Part shown: positions 8,602-18,478 of the stretch, piece after piece | Position numbering within the stretch: the stretch's first letter is position 1 | How the letters are laid out: the number at the start of each line of letters is the position of its first letter | Assembly (NCBI RefSeq): GCF_001550155.1 | Contig: NZ_LRUF01000005.1 | Location: 241,255-305,254 of the forward strand | Source of the DNA: Pseudoalteromonas arabiensis | GTDB lineage: Bacteria; Pseudomonadota; Gammaproteobacteria; Enterobacterales; Alteromonadaceae | Length of the DNA: 64,000 nt | Direction: 5' to 3' | Notes under the pieces: generated by a model | Seen by the model: the letters and a program-made list of their open reading frames with translations, nothing else | The model's database searches: none | Told to the model about the DNA's origin: nothing | Position numbers and translations under genes: made by a program

Positions 8602-10707
8602 TTAAAAGCTGACGCTTAATGATGCAATAAGTGTCCGGCCGCGACCTGGCGCGACGCCCCAATCTATGCCTTTAGCACCGCCAGACAGCCAGTACTCTTT
8701 ATCAAATAGGTTTTCGGCCTTAATTCGCAGTGTGGTGTTAAAATCACTAAAGTGATATTTGGCACCTAAATCAAAGCGTGTATAAGCCGGAAGGTTCAAA
8801 TTGTTATTAACATTTTGTTCCCGTTCACCCACATGAAACATGCCTGCATTTACACTTAGGTTTTCTAAGAAAGGGAGTTGATAATCTAAAAATAGATTTG
8901 CTTGGAATTTAGGAACATTTGCAGGACGATTACCATTGAGTGCAGGTTCACCATCAAGCTCATCCAAACTAGGGTCCATAAATGTTATCGAAGCAACAGT
9001 TGATAGGCCTTCAATAAACGAGCCGCTGGCATTAAGTTCGATACCTTTGTGAGATTGAGTCCCGTCTTGTACAAAGTAATTGGTGATATGGTTATGGTAT
9101 TCCAGCATTTTTTCAATTTCGAATACTGCAACGGAATAGTTCATTGAGTCAGTTTGGTATTTTATACCGGCTTCTATTTGTTCACTTTCTTGTGGCCCTA
9201 ACGATTCACCCTCGTTAATTGCTCCACTGCCAATTACTGCTACGCCACCTTCTCCAGCACCTTCAGAGTAACTGGCATAAAAAGCGAGTTGATCGTTCGG
9301 GTTATAATTTAAGCCAATGATAGGTGTGTTGAAGGTGCGATCATCTAATCTTGATTTAGCTTGGTTTGGTGCGGTTTGATCTTTTTTATATTGAATATGA
9401 CGCAGCCCTAGAGTCGCATAAAATACATCATTAAAATGCAGGGTATCGGTAATGAAAAATGAGCTTTCGGTTGTATCGGTTGTTGTTGGGTCGGGGTATT
9501 CTGGGAAGACTGGTTTACTTACATGTATAGGGTTAAATATGTTACCAACAGGATTGTCTAACTCAAACCAGCGACCATCTTTAGATTGGTAGTCACGAAT
9601 ACTTGCGCCGACAACGAGTTCATGTTCAATGCCTGCAGTAACAAGTTGCCCTGTAAAGAAGCTGTGGGCAGAAACCGTATCATAGGTTTCATTTGGCGTT
9701 ACTTGAATACTTGCTGATAGAACATTTCCTTCTAAATCAACTGAATATATATCAGGAAAAATAGTGAACCGATCATTCCCCGAAAGTGCGACTTGGTTAA
9801 CCCACTGCCAGTTATCATTGAGCCAAAAATCCACTCGCGCCGCTATATTGAAGGACTCGGTTTTATATTTTGCCCAAGGTTGGCCAAGTAATACTTCACT
9901 CGTATCTACATAAGGTGGGAGCACGGAACGGCTATCATCATTTGGGTCACGTGCTAAACCAATAAGTGGTTGTGATACAGTGCTTTTGTCTTGATAGTCG
10001 CCATCTAAGCGAATAAAAATACGATCAGACAGTTGCCAGTCTAGAGCTGCGCTAAAAAAGTACCTTTCTAGGTCGTCACCACCAGTAAAATCGCCATTTT
10101 TTTCTGCTGCGGCGTTGATACGATAACCAAAAGTTTGCTCATTAACTAAAGGACCACCAAAATCTACATGAATATAACGGCCCGCACGACTACGAAATTC
10201 TGTCGTGATATCTAAAAAGGAGTCCATCGTTGGGCGCTTCGTTACGTAGTTAATCGTGCCGCCAGGGTTGTTAAAACCTGAGACTAAGCTTGATGGACCT
10301 TTAATAATATCGATTCGTTGAATGTTCTCCAGTGGCACATCCTGATAAGGAGCAAGAGCAAGGCCATCTCGTCTTAGACCATTTGTCCAATCGAGTTGAA
10401 AGCCCCTCAGGCTGACAAAATCAAATACTGTGCCGATAGCCGTATTTTGTACAGATGCATCATTGGCAAGCACTTCGCTCAACGTTTTTACTCTTTGATT
10501 TGTTATTAACTCTTCAGAAAAAGATTGAATAGAAATAGGTAAAAACTGAGGATCTTTGATTCCTAGTGCCGAGGCATTTACATCTCGGGTACTATAAAGT
10601 GGTGTACGCGTACCTTGAACTTCAAGTTTTTCAATAGTTTGAGTTGCAAATGATTGCATTGAAAATAAACCAGTAAGAACACTTACTGTTAGAACAGACC
10701 TTTTCAT
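8602..10707 (-). CDS. TonB-dependent siderophore receptor
   Basis: Outer-membrane beta-barrel receptor, 701 residues from ATG at 10707; a TTG start three codons earlier (10716) is less likely because the signal peptide (MKRSVLTVSVLTGLFSMQSFA) begins cleanly at the ATG. A TonB box-like IEKLEVQG follows the cleavage site. The plug domain (about residues 50-160) has the family signatures SLRGF, IDIIKGPSSL and GGTINYVTKRP, typical of ferri-siderophore receptors of the FhuE/FpvA group. The barrel ends in a C-terminal phenylalanine (SLSVSF). A strong Fur box lies about 95 bases upstream. The actual siderophore cannot be told from sequence. Confidence 0.92.
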   Translation of the reverse strand: MKRSVLTVSVLTGLFSMQSFATQTIEKLEVQGTRTPLYSTRDVNASALGIKDPQFLPISIQSFSEELITNQRVKTLSEVLANDASVQNTAIGTVFDFVSLRGFQLDWTNGLRRDGLALAPYQDVPLENIQRIDIIKGPSSLVSGFNNPGGTINYVTKRPTMDSFLDITTEFRSRAGRYIHVDFGGPLVNEQTFGYRINAAAEKNGDFTGGDDLERYFFSAALDWQLSDRIFIRLDGDYQDKSTVSQPLIGLARDPNDDSRSVLPPYVDTSEVLLGQPWAKYKTESFNIAARVDFWLNDNWQWVNQVALSGNDRFTIFPDIYSVDLEGNVLSASIQVTPNETYDTVSAHSFFTGQLVTAGIEHELVVGASIRDYQSKDGRWFELDNPVGNIFNPIHVSKPVFPEYPDPTTTDTTESSFFITDTLHFNDVFYATLGLRHIQYKKDQTAPNQAKSRLDDRTFNTPIIGLNYNPNDQLAFYASYSEGAGEGGVAVIGSGAINEGESLGPQESEQIEAGIKYQTDSMNYSVAVFEIEKMLEYHNHITNYFVQDGTQSHKGIELNASGSFIEGLSTVASITFMDPSLDELDGEPALNGNRPANVPKFQANLFLDYQLPFLENLSVNAGMFHVGEREQNVNNNLNLPAYTRFDLGAKYHFSDFNTTLRIKAENLFDKEYWLSGGAKGIDWGVAPGRGRTLIASLSVSF

Positions 10708-10801
10708 TTTTTCCAACCAGAATTTAAGTAGTGTAAGTAATTATTGTTTTGTTAAATGTTATAACATAGCCAATAAAGCATGTTTAAATTTTAATTGGAA
10801 G

Positions 10802-10816
10802 TGATAATAGTTATCA
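10802..10816. promoter_or_regulatory. Fur box
   Basis: TGATAATAGTTATCA, a 7-1-7 inverted repeat differing from the Fur consensus TGATAATnATTATCA at a single position. It sits 95 bases upstream of the receptor ATG. It predicts iron repression of the receptor and the three ABC genes behind it. Confidence 0.85.
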
Positions 10817-11211
10817 TTTTATTGTGTTTGTTTTTTGTTTTGGGAATAGGGATAATAAAAAATGAGCGCTTATTATGGCTGGCGGAGATCACCTTTACTA
10901 GCAAGTATTAAGTGAACAAAAGCATATTATTAGCTAGCTCACGCATTGTTATATTATTACATTTTTAGCTATAAAGTTATTGTAAATGACTGTAAATGAA
11001 GTTGTGATATAGCAAGCATTTATCTTTGTTTAAACTACTCGTATTGCTTCTATCATGAACTGATAAAGGTTGTGATGCAGTAAAGTTTTTAAAAAAGTCC
11101 AACACATGCCACAGACTCTCTCATTTTATAACCAACAGGTGTTTTTAAAAATATATTTTAATTACAAAAATAATTACCTTTTATGAATATAAATTGACGT
11201 TTTTATTTCAA

Positions 11212-11229
11212 CTGTCATCTTTCTGTCAT
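11212..11229 (+). promoter_or_regulatory. Pho box (PhoB site)
   Basis: Two exact CTGTCAT heptamers (11212-11218 and 11223-11229) with a 4-base spacer, the E. coli Pho box arrangement. It lies 71 bases upstream of the porin ATG and on the same strand, so it predicts activation on phosphate starvation. No convincing -10 hexamer is seen after it. Confidence 0.85.
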
Positions 11230-11299
11230 TTTTCACTGGCACACTGCGCTCAATCAAACACGAGTATGTGTTTTTTGTTGCGATTATTGAGGAAACGAC

Positions 11300-12232
11300 A
11301 TGAAATTTGCAAAGTCTAGCTTATTCCTAGCTTTATTTGGTGGTTTATCTTTTTCTGCACTAGCTGATGTAGATTTATATGGTAAAGCCAACGTGACTGT
11401 TCAATCATCAGATGATGGCGAAGGGTCTTTTACTGAAATTAAAAGCAATAACTCACGTTTTGGCTTAAAAGGCTCTGAGAAGCTAACTGAAGGCTTAGAA
11501 GCTGTATACAAATTTGAGTTTGGTGTTGATGTCTCTGATGCTGATTCTAAAGGCGATAACGATGACAACATTACTGCACGTAACCAATATGTAGGTGTTA
11601 AAGGTGGCTTTGGTCAAGTTGTAATTGGTCGTAATGACACTGCAATGAAGCAATCTCAAGGTAAAATTGATTTATTTAATGACCTTGAAGGTGATATTAA
11701 AAACGTATTCAAAGGTGAGAATCGTTTAGGTGATTCTATCTCTTATGCATCAAATGATTTTAGTGGTTTCAAAGTATTAGCGACTTACATCGCGGAAGAT
11801 GATGTAGATGCTGATGATGGTTACTCAGTAGCACTGACGTATGGTGACGCTAAACTTAAAGAAAGCAAAATATACGCTTCTGTTGCAGCAGACAGTGAAG
11901 TGAAAGGCTACGATATTGTTCGTGCGACAGTGCAAGGTAAAGTTGGCGACTTCAAACTAGGCGCAATGTACCAAACACAAGAAAAAGTAGATGGTAGTGC
12001 AGAGGCTGACGGCTATTTAGTGAATGCGGCTTATCAAATGAATAGCAATACATTTAAAGTTCAATATCAAGTCATTGACTTTGATGAAGGCGACAAGAAA
12101 ACAGCTATTTCAGCAGGTGTTGATCACAAGCTAAGCAAAAACACCAAGGTATTTGGTTTCTACTCAACATTTGATACTGACAACCAAGTTGATCAAGACT
12201 ACTTAGGTGTTGGTATTGAGTACAAGTTTTAA
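11300..12232 (+). CDS. Outer-membrane porin, predicted phosphate-starvation inducible
   Basis: 310-residue general porin of the gram-negative porin superfamily. Signal peptide about residues 1-22 (cleaved after ALA), mature N terminus DVDLYGKANVTVQ, the conserved SRFGLKGSEKL turn (about 52-62), many aspartate-rich loops and amphipathic strands, and the terminal phenylalanine (VGIEYKF) required for barrel assembly. Start: ATG with GAGGAA seven bases upstream. The perfect Pho box upstream makes it a functional counterpart of E. coli PhoE (anion entry under phosphate limitation), although the loops are rich in acidic residues and selectivity cannot be judged. A strong terminator follows. Single-gene unit. 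Confidence 0.9.
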   Translation: MKFAKSSLFLALFGGLSFSALADVDLYGKANVTVQSSDDGEGSFTEIKSNNSRFGLKGSEKLTEGLEAVYKFEFGVDVSDADSKGDNDDNITARNQYVGVKGGFGQVVIGRNDTAMKQSQGKIDLFNDLEGDIKNVFKGENRLGDSISYASNDFSGFKVLATYIAEDDVDADDGYSVALTYGDAKLKESKIYASVAADSEVKGYDIVRATVQGKVGDFKLGAMYQTQEKVDGSAEADGYLVNAAYQMNSNTFKVQYQVIDFDEGDKKTAISAGVDHKLSKNTKVFGFYSTFDTDNQVDQDYLGVGIEYKF

Positions 12233-12262
12233 TCCTCTAAAGGAATAACTCCCTTACTTGTT

Positions 12263-12288
12263 AGCCCAGCATCTGCTGGGCTTTTTTT
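12263..12288 (+). terminator. Rho-independent terminator of the porin gene
   Basis: AGCCCAGC / GCTGGGCT 8-bp stem with ATCT loop (12263-12282), then a run of T. Also lies just after the convergent recG stop. Confidence 0.9.
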
Positions 12289-12300
12289 ATATTATCTGTA

Positions 12301-14382
12301 TTACGCTAAGGCGTAGTCGGACTTGCCAGCAAGCCAACGTTGAATAAGCTTTTCACTTTGTGTGGGGAATTGCTCAAGCATTTTAAATGCGATTGGGCGT
12401 ACTTGTGTTAAGGTTTGTTTATCACGGCTCAAGTCAGCGATTTTAAAATCAGCTAAGCCTGTTTGTTTTGTGCCAAGTACTTCACCTGGACCGCGAATTT
12501 CGAGGTCTCTTTCGGCGATAACAAAGCCATCATTGCTTTCACGTAGCACTCCTAAACGTTTTTGCGCTGTTGCAGAGAGCGGGGCATGATAAAGTAAAAC
12601 ACAGTGTGATGCAGTTGCACCACGACCAACACGGCCGCGCAGCTGGTGGAGTTGTGCAAGCCCTAATCGTTCTGGGTTTTCAATAATAATCAGGCTCGCA
12701 TTGGGCACATCAACACCCACTTCAATCACTGTCGTTGCAACTAATACGTGAATATTACCCGCTTTAAACTCGCTCATAATGGCTTGTTTTTCTGCGGCTT
12801 TCATACGGCCATGTACTAAGCCCACCTGCAATTCAGGAAGTGCATTTTTTAATTGCTCGGCGCTATCTTCAGCTGCTTGACATTGCAGTACTTCCGATTC
12901 ATCGATTAAGGTGCAAACCCAATATACTTGACGGCCTTGCTCTTGGCAGGCTGTTTTGACCCGTTGAATAATTTCATCACGGCGAGTATCGGGGATTGCA
13001 ACTGTCGTAATAGGCGTTCGACCAGGGGGAAGTTCGTCTATGATGGAGGTTTCTAAATCTGCATAAGCTGTCATCGCTAAAGTGCGGGGAATAGGTGTGG
13101 CGGTCATAACGAGTTGATGTGGGTAGCAATCACCAAAGCGACCTTTTTCACGCAGTGATAAGCGCTGGTGCACACCAAAGCGGTGTTGCTCATCAATAAT
13201 AATTAAAACAAGGTTATTAAACTCAACCTGATCTTGAAATAGCGCATGCGTACCTACGATCATTTGTGCTTCGCCAGAGGCTATTTTTTCGAGTGTGACG
13301 GTGCGCTCTTTACCTTTGCTTTTACCTCCAAGCCAAGCGACTTCAATACCGAGTTCTTTAAACCATTGGCTAAAGTTGATGCCATGTTGTTCTGATAAAA
13401 TCTCAGTTGGTGCCATTAAAGCTACTTGGTAACCTTCACTAATCGCTGTTAAAGCGCTCAGTGCTGCGACTAATGTTTTACCTGAACCAACATCTCCTTG
13501 CACTAATCTCATCATTGGGAAGGGATGCTGTAAGTCCCCTTTGATTTCTGCAACCACCCGACTTTGCGCATTAGTTGGGCTAAAAGGGAGCTGTGTTAAA
13601 AACTGTTGTTCTAGTTGATTATGCGGTGTTAAGGCGACCGCTTTGACACTTTGACCTTTTTGACGAAGTTTTAATAAGCTGATGTTTTGTGCCAGTAACT
13701 CTTCAAAGACTAGTCGTTGCTGTGCAGGATGAAAGCCTTGCTCCAGTGCCGTTAAATCAACATCATTTTGTGGGCGGTGCAATGTTAAAAGTGCATCACT
13801 TAAACGCATGCCAGTTGGTTGAAATTGTTCTGGCAATAACTCTTCAACTGGATATTTTGCTAATAAGTTGAGCGCTTGATCACTTAAAGCGCGAATAGAC
13901 AGCTGCTTCAGCCCTTCTGTGACAGGATAAACCGGTGTCAGGGTTGTGTTTGTTGGTTGCTCTGACGCAGTGTCTGACAAACTATATTCAGGGTGAGTCA
14001 TTTCAAAACCAACCCGCCCACGGCGTATTTCGCCAAAACAGCGTATGATTTTACCCGCACTCAGCGCATTTTTTTGTGCCGCATTAAAGTTAAAAAAACG
14101 CAGCGTTAAGCGACCCGTGCCATCATTCACTTGGCATACCAACATACGGCGCTTACCAAATGTTATTTGGCTTGTTTCAACCGTGGCTTCAATGCTGACA
14201 TGACTGTGAGGCTGTAAGTCACATATGGCATGGATACGCGTGCGGTCTTCGTAGCGATGAGGTAAATGAAACAGCATATCTTGCACTGTGTTTATTCCCA
14301 GCTTAGCAAGACGCTCGGCCATTTTAGGGCCAACGCCTTTTAATTCAGTAATGGGATAGTGTGCTAAGCTAGGATGACTCAA
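12301..14382 (-). CDS. recG: ATP-dependent DNA helicase RecG
   Basis: 693-residue superfamily 2 helicase that remodels stalled forks and branched DNA; E. coli RecG has the same length. N-terminal wedge domain with LKGVGPKMAERLAKLGI (helix-hairpin-helix-like), the OB-fold around residues 60-150, Walker A LVQGDVGSGKTLVA near 295-308, DEAH-type box IIIDEQHRFGV near 395-405, motif TATPIPRTLA and the C-terminal QLRGRVGRG. All motifs are intact. It follows trmH by about 40 bases on the same strand, as in the E. coli spoT-trmH-recG order. Confidence 0.97.
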   Translation of the reverse strand: MSHPSLAHYPITELKGVGPKMAERLAKLGINTVQDMLFHLPHRYEDRTRIHAICDLQPHSHVSIEATVETSQITFGKRRMLVCQVNDGTGRLTLRFFNFNAAQKNALSAGKIIRCFGEIRRGRVGFEMTHPEYSLSDTASEQPTNTTLTPVYPVTEGLKQLSIRALSDQALNLLAKYPVEELLPEQFQPTGMRLSDALLTLHRPQNDVDLTALEQGFHPAQQRLVFEELLAQNISLLKLRQKGQSVKAVALTPHNQLEQQFLTQLPFSPTNAQSRVVAEIKGDLQHPFPMMRLVQGDVGSGKTLVAALSALTAISEGYQVALMAPTEILSEQHGINFSQWFKELGIEVAWLGGKSKGKERTVTLEKIASGEAQMIVGTHALFQDQVEFNNLVLIIIDEQHRFGVHQRLSLREKGRFGDCYPHQLVMTATPIPRTLAMTAYADLETSIIDELPPGRTPITTVAIPDTRRDEIIQRVKTACQEQGRQVYWVCTLIDESEVLQCQAAEDSAEQLKNALPELQVGLVHGRMKAAEKQAIMSEFKAGNIHVLVATTVIEVGVDVPNASLIIIENPERLGLAQLHQLRGRVGRGATASHCVLLYHAPLSATAQKRLGVLRESNDGFVIAERDLEIRGPGEVLGTKQTGLADFKIADLSRDKQTLTQVRPIAFKMLEQFPTQSEKLIQRWLAGKSDYALA

Positions 14383-14420
14383 AGGTGACTCAAATTATTA
14401 ATTAGTAGACTTTTTTCAGT

Positions 14421-15137
14421 TTACTTGCACTCGTCAGTGGCTTCAAGCGTTTGCGTGTGCTTTAACGTGTGCCAAAAGATGTCATCAGCAACGATTTCAC
14501 CATTTTCATCAAGGGCAGGGTAGGGAAGCGCTTTTTCGCGGCATTGCTCAGCAATAATGGGATGGCAACCTTCAAACAAAATACGGTGCTTCACTTTTTC
14601 ATCGAGCATATTGCGGTTATATAAGCCCGCTTCTTCGCGTTGGCGTTGTGCTTCAAACAAAATAAGTGCCGCTGCGACAGAAACATTCAGCGATTGCACC
14701 ATACCCTGCATAGGAATAATGATGTTCTTATCTGCATGTTCAAGCGCACGAGGTGAAATGCCATCACGTTCTTGTCCAACAATCACAGCTGTTGGTTTGG
14801 TGTAATCTATTTCACGAAAATCAACGGCATCATCAGTTAAATTGGTTGCCAAAATTTGCACATCGGGGTTATGAGCTCTCATCATAGCAACAGCATCATC
14901 AATATTGCGGTGTAAGTGAGTGTCGAGCCAATTCTTACTCCCACCAGAGGTATTATTGGTGAGCCACTTTTGATTATCAGGCCACACAGCATGCACATGA
15001 TGACAGCCTGTAGCGTCAGCTGTGCGGGCAATGGCCGACAAATTATGATGCTTGTGTACTTCTTCTAAGCAAACGGTTAGGTCTGTTTGACGGCGATCTA
15101 ATACGCGCTTCACACGCTCAAAGCGAGTTGTATCCAT
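14421..15137 (-). CDS. trmH: tRNA (guanosine(18)-2'-O)-methyltransferase TrmH
   Basis: 238-residue SPOUT methyltransferase that methylates the ribose of G18 in tRNA with S-adenosylmethionine. The three knot motifs are visible: NLSAIARTADATGCHHVHAV (about residue 32), AVIVGQERDGIS (about 135-147, the SAM-binding loop) and IPMQGMVQSLNVSVAAALILFE (about 160-180). Length and C-terminal extension match E. coli TrmH. Placed directly before recG, the same order as in enterics, here split from spoT by the asn genes, a DUF342 gene and ridA. Confidence 0.95.
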   Translation of the reverse strand: MDTTRFERVKRVLDRRQTDLTVCLEEVHKHHNLSAIARTADATGCHHVHAVWPDNQKWLTNNTSGGSKNWLDTHLHRNIDDAVAMMRAHNPDVQILATNLTDDAVDFREIDYTKPTAVIVGQERDGISPRALEHADKNIIIPMQGMVQSLNVSVAAALILFEAQRQREEAGLYNRNMLDEKVKHRILFEGCHPIIAEQCREKALPYPALDENGEIVADDIFWHTLKHTQTLEATDECK

Positions 15138-15191
15138 AGTTATGTGCTCGTTGGCAGATTCTAATTGGTGCTGATTATACGCAGTATAGTG

Positions 15192-15650
15192 CTAAGGCAC
15201 TACCGCTCTACTAATTGGATTTTGTAAGGAGATCAGTGTTTCGGTGGATTGAATTGCCTCGATTGCTTGAATCTTATTAATTAACACATCTTGTAGGTGA
15301 TCAATAGAGCGTGCCATCACTTTGATAAATATACTGTAGTTGCCTGTGGTGTAGTAGGCTTCAACCACTTCTTCTAACTCTTTTAAATGTAATAAAGTTT
15401 GCGGGTAATCGCGGGCATTATTAAGGTTGATACCGATAAAACAGCATACATCGTAACCGAGTTGCTTTGCATTAATGCTTACCTGAGTGCCCGTAATGAT
15501 GCCAGCTTGTTTCATCTTTTCGACTCTGACATGAATTGTGCCAGCACTTACAGCAAAGCGTTTAGCTAATTCTGCATACGCTGTGCGCGCATTTTCCATT
15601 AAGGCATTAAGGATGTTTTTATCGAGATTGTCGATTTGATAATTTTCCAT
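15192..15650 (-). CDS. asnC: AsnC, Lrp/AsnC-family regulator of asparagine synthesis
   Basis: 152-residue feast/famine regulator, closely similar to E. coli AsnC along its length. N-terminal helix-turn-helix (IDNLDKNILNALMENARTAY ... VSAGTIHVRVEKMKQAGII) and C-terminal RAM effector-binding domain (YYTTGNYSIFIKVMARSID). In E. coli it activates asnA and is relieved by asparagine. It is divergent from asnA with a 188-base gap, which is where its binding sites should lie. Confidence 0.95.
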   Translation of the reverse strand: MENYQIDNLDKNILNALMENARTAYAELAKRFAVSAGTIHVRVEKMKQAGIITGTQVSINAKQLGYDVCCFIGINLNNARDYPQTLLHLKELEEVVEAYYTTGNYSIFIKVMARSIDHLQDVLINKIQAIEAIQSTETLISLQNPISRAVVP

Positions 15651-15838
15651 CGTATTTTTCAGTGTTAATTATTGAATCAATAAATTTTATAGCATTATTT
15701 TTATGAAAATTTCAATGTTAAGTTCTTTTTATTGATGGTTATTGAAAATAACCTTTATTTAGTTGAGGATTGTTTTAACGAAGAGATTTCAGTTCTCTAT
15801 TAAGCAAGTAACAATAACTGGGAATGAGGCCAATTATT

Positions 15839-16834
15839 ATGAGTTCACACTACCTAAAGCAACAGCAGCAAATAAGCAAAGTAAAACAGTTCTTTTCAAG
15901 CCAACTAGAACAACAATTAGGGCTTGTTGAAGTGCAAGCGCCAATTTTGGCTAAAGTCGGTGATGGTATACAAGATAACTTAAGCGGTACTGAAAATGCT
16001 GTGTCGGTAGCGGTGAAAACGATTCCTAGCAGTCAATTTGAAGTGGTGCACTCACTTGCGAAGTGGAAAAGAAAAACACTTGCAGATCATGACTTCTCTG
16101 TAGGTGAAGGCCTTTACACGCATATGAAAGCGCTTCGTCCTGATGAAGAATCATTAAGCCCAATTCATTCAGTGTATGTGGATCAGTGGGATTGGGAGAA
16201 AGTTATCTGTGAGAGCACTGAGCGCACTTTAGATAAGCTCAAAGAAACCGTCACATCAATTTATCAAGCAATAAAATCAACAGAGCGCTTTGTTGCCAGT
16301 GAGTTTGGTTTAACACCGTTCTTACCAGAGCAAATTACTTTTGTGCACAGTGAACAATTACGACAAATGTATCCCGATTTCACCGCAAAACAGCGTGAAA
16401 AGGCAGTCGCTCAAGAATATGGTGCAGTATTTCTAATTGGTATCGGTGGCGCACTTGCCGATGGGAAAATCCATGATGTGCGTGCCCCCGATTATGACGA
16501 CTGGTCTACTAAAACCTGTAGTAAATTTGCCGGTTTAAATGGCGACATTCTAGTTTGGAACCCAGTACTTGAAGATGCATTCGAAATATCATCAATGGGT
16601 ATTCGTGTAAGCCCTGATGCATTGGCCACACAGTTGGCAATTACAGGTGACCAAGCACGCCTTGAGTTTGATTGGCATAAAGCATTGTTAGCGAAAAAAT
16701 TTCCACAAACAATTGGTGGTGGGATTGGTCAGTCACGTTTAGCGATGTTGTTGTTACAAAAACAGCATATTGGTCAGGTACAAGTGGGTGTATGGCCAGA
16801 GCAATTGAAGCAGCAGGTTGACGGTATTCTTTAA
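15839..16834 (+). CDS. asnA: Aspartate-ammonia ligase (asparagine synthetase A)
   Basis: Makes asparagine from aspartate, ammonia and ATP; class II aminoacyl-tRNA-synthetase fold, cytoplasmic. 331 residues, against 330 in E. coli, and highly similar throughout: [63 protein letters not shown] and the GGGIGQSRL motif near the end. The start at 15839 is chosen over an in-frame ATG at 15824 because AATGAGG lies at proper distance before 15839 and the length then matches the family. Divergent from its regulator asnC; a strong hairpin terminator follows. Confidence 0.96.
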   Translation: MSSHYLKQQQQISKVKQFFSSQLEQQLGLVEVQAPILAKVGDGIQDNLSGTENAVSVAVKTIPSSQFEVVHSLAKWKRKTLADHDFSVGEGLYTHMKALRPDEESLSPIHSVYVDQWDWEKVICESTERTLDKLKETVTSIYQAIKSTERFVASEFGLTPFLPEQITFVHSEQLRQMYPDFTAKQREKAVAQEYGAVFLIGIGGALADGKIHDVRAPDYDDWSTKTCSKFAGLNGDILVWNPVLEDAFEISSMGIRVSPDALATQLAITGDQARLEFDWHKALLAKKFPQTIGGGIGQSRLAMLLLQKQHIGQVQVGVWPEQLKQQVDGIL

Positions 16835-16845
16835 ATTAATGCTTT

Positions 16846-16880
16846 AAGTTAAAAAGAGGCTTTAGGCCTCTTTTTAACTT
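16846..16880. terminator. Bidirectional terminator between asnA and the DUF342 gene
   Basis: A perfect 15-bp stem (16846-16860 with 16866-16880) and a 5-base loop. The stem is flanked by A and T tracts so that each strand reads GC-rich stem then T-run. The right arm includes the last codons of the minus-strand gene. Confidence 0.88.
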
Positions 16881-18478
16881 GTTTTGAACTCAACTTCGAT
16901 TTTATTTTCTTCCAGCTTCACTTTACAAGGCGGGTATTGGCGATTTGTGCGTAATACTTTGTCGAAAATATGTATTTCGACTCCTGAGTGAAGCGCTTTA
17001 TTCACGACCAATTCGGCATCTTCGAGTAAGTCATGCAGATGATGTTCTAAGCTTGATAGCTTTTTCTCTAACTGTTCGGCTTGTTGACAATAATGAGTTT
17101 GTGTTGCGCCTATTTTTGCGAGTAGCAGCTTTTTCTTTTCAGCATCTTTGACTTGATCTGCTTTTTCAATGGCTTCTTGTAATGTATCAAGCTGAGAGTC
17201 TGTTTGCGCGAGGTCTTTTAAACATTGGTCGGTTTCTGCTGTGACATCGGCGCCTGATGCAGCGAGGTTTACAACCATTTTAGCCCCTGATTCGTTGCCA
17301 ATTTCACCAGCAAGAATGATTTGCGCATCGAGGATTTCTCCGCCAAATAACTTACCTTGTGGGTTATCTTCTTGACCAACTTGCAACAGCTTTTTGGCTT
17401 TCATAATACAGTGACTCGATTGGCGCTCTATAATAATATTATTGGCTTCTAGGTAACTATATTGGCCGTGTGATAAGTGAATATCACCTTGACTAATAAT
17501 ATTGCATGATAGCGTTTTATCATCGAGCTGATGACCAATCACACCTTGCTTAATGGTTATATCGCCAATGGCAGATAGGTGACCTGATTCAACTGTTCCC
17601 ATCACTGTAATATCACCTTTGGCATTTATACGCATGCCAGGTTCGACATTGTGAGTGACAATAACACTTCCTTCAAAATCAACATGACCACTTTTAACGT
17701 TTACGTCAGCAATGGTGAAAATATCATCGACACGCATGCCGTTAGCAATATCCACGGGCACGCCTGAAATTGCCGAAACTAATTCTAGCGGATTATTTTT
17801 TGAAATCTCTGTGCCTTCGCCTGCAACAAGTGCGCTGCTTTCACCTGCTTTTGCAGGTAGCACATCACCAGTGACGGTAAATCCCTCTTTACCTGGGGTC
17901 GCGGGGATTTGTTTTACCAATAATACACCTGGTTCAACGCTGGCTAATTTACCAAAGTCGCGCATATCAACGGTGCCGTCTTCGCGCAGAGTTGGCTTTT
18001 TCAATCGGTCTTTTAATGTTTCAACTTGTGGTACTAGTTTAGATGGTTGTCCATCAACAGGTAAACGGCCTTTTGCTACGACACCTTTTACCTTTTCACC
18101 TGCGGGAAGCTCAAGTTGTTGTTGTAATAACTTTTCTAGGTAGGCTTGTTTATAACCACGTGCGACACCTGCTTTGATTAACTCTTTTTTGGCGTTTTCT
18201 AGGCTCATGATTGTGCCACCTTCGGCAAGGGTTAACTCGCCTGTAGCTAGCATTTTGTCATCACTGAGTGTTATTTCGAGGCTTGCATCATGCTTTGAAG
18301 CAACAACAAGCGTACGCTCTTTCATATCGGTTTTGAAAAAGTTGTTGATGGCATCATGATCCACTCTGCATTCACAGAAAGACGACTTTTCTAGTGCCTC
18401 AATAATAAAGGCAGCACTAGGTGGTGAGTGTTCATGAACATCCAATAAGATGTTTCCGTTATGAGCCAGCTTAAACAC
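16874..18478 (-). CDS. FapA / DUF342 family polymer-forming-like cytoplasmic protein
   Basis: 534-residue DUF342 (FapA) protein. N-terminal region up to about residue 150, then the conserved glycine/valine-rich right-handed beta-helix (about 170-420, with VTHNVEPGMRINAKGDITVMG-type repeats of VxxGxxIxAxGDI), and a C-terminal coiled coil (about 420-500, QTDSQLDTLQEAIEKADQVK...). In Vibrio, a FapA protein controls polar flagellar assembly through HubP and glucose-PTS signals; that role is not shown here. GTG start with AAGGA seven bases upstream. Stands alone between asnA and ridA; no flagellar gene is near. Confidence 0.85.
   Translation of the reverse strand: MFKLAHNGNILLDVHEHSPPSAAFIIEALEKSSFCECRVDHDAINNFFKTDMKERTLVVASKHDASLEITLSDDKMLATGELTLAEGGTIMSLENAKKELIKAGVARGYKQAYLEKLLQQQLELPAGEKVKGVVAKGRLPVDGQPSKLVPQVETLKDRLKKPTLREDGTVDMRDFGKLASVEPGVLLVKQIPATPGKEGFTVTGDVLPAKAGESSALVAGEGTEISKNNPLELVSAISGVPVDIANGMRVDDIFTIADVNVKSGHVDFEGSVIVTHNVEPGMRINAKGDITVMGTVESGHLSAIGDITIKQGVIGHQLDDKTLSCNIISQGDIHLSHGQYSYLEANNIIIERQSSHCIMKAKKLLQVGQEDNPQGKLFGGEILDAQIILAGEIGNESGAKMVVNLAASGADVTAETDQCLKDLAQTDSQLDTLQEAIEKADQVKDAEKKKLLLAKIGATQTHYCQQAEQLEKKLSSLEHHLHDLLEDAELVVNKALHSGVEIHIFDKVLRTNRQYPPCKVKLEENKIEVEFKTS

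Larger units (their letters stand above)
10708..11299. other. 592-bp divergent intergenic region between the TonB receptor and the porin
   Basis: AT-rich, without an open frame worth calling. It carries two recognisable control sites at its two sides: a Fur box at 10802-10816 for the receptor operon and a Pho box at 11212-11229 for the porin. Nothing else was recognised in the 395 bases between them. Confidence 0.7.

Noticed and set aside
9000..9600. Plus-strand frames antisense to genes
   Set aside because: They lie wholly inside strongly supported genes and lack ribosome sites and family motifs; the same holds for other antisense frames across the window.
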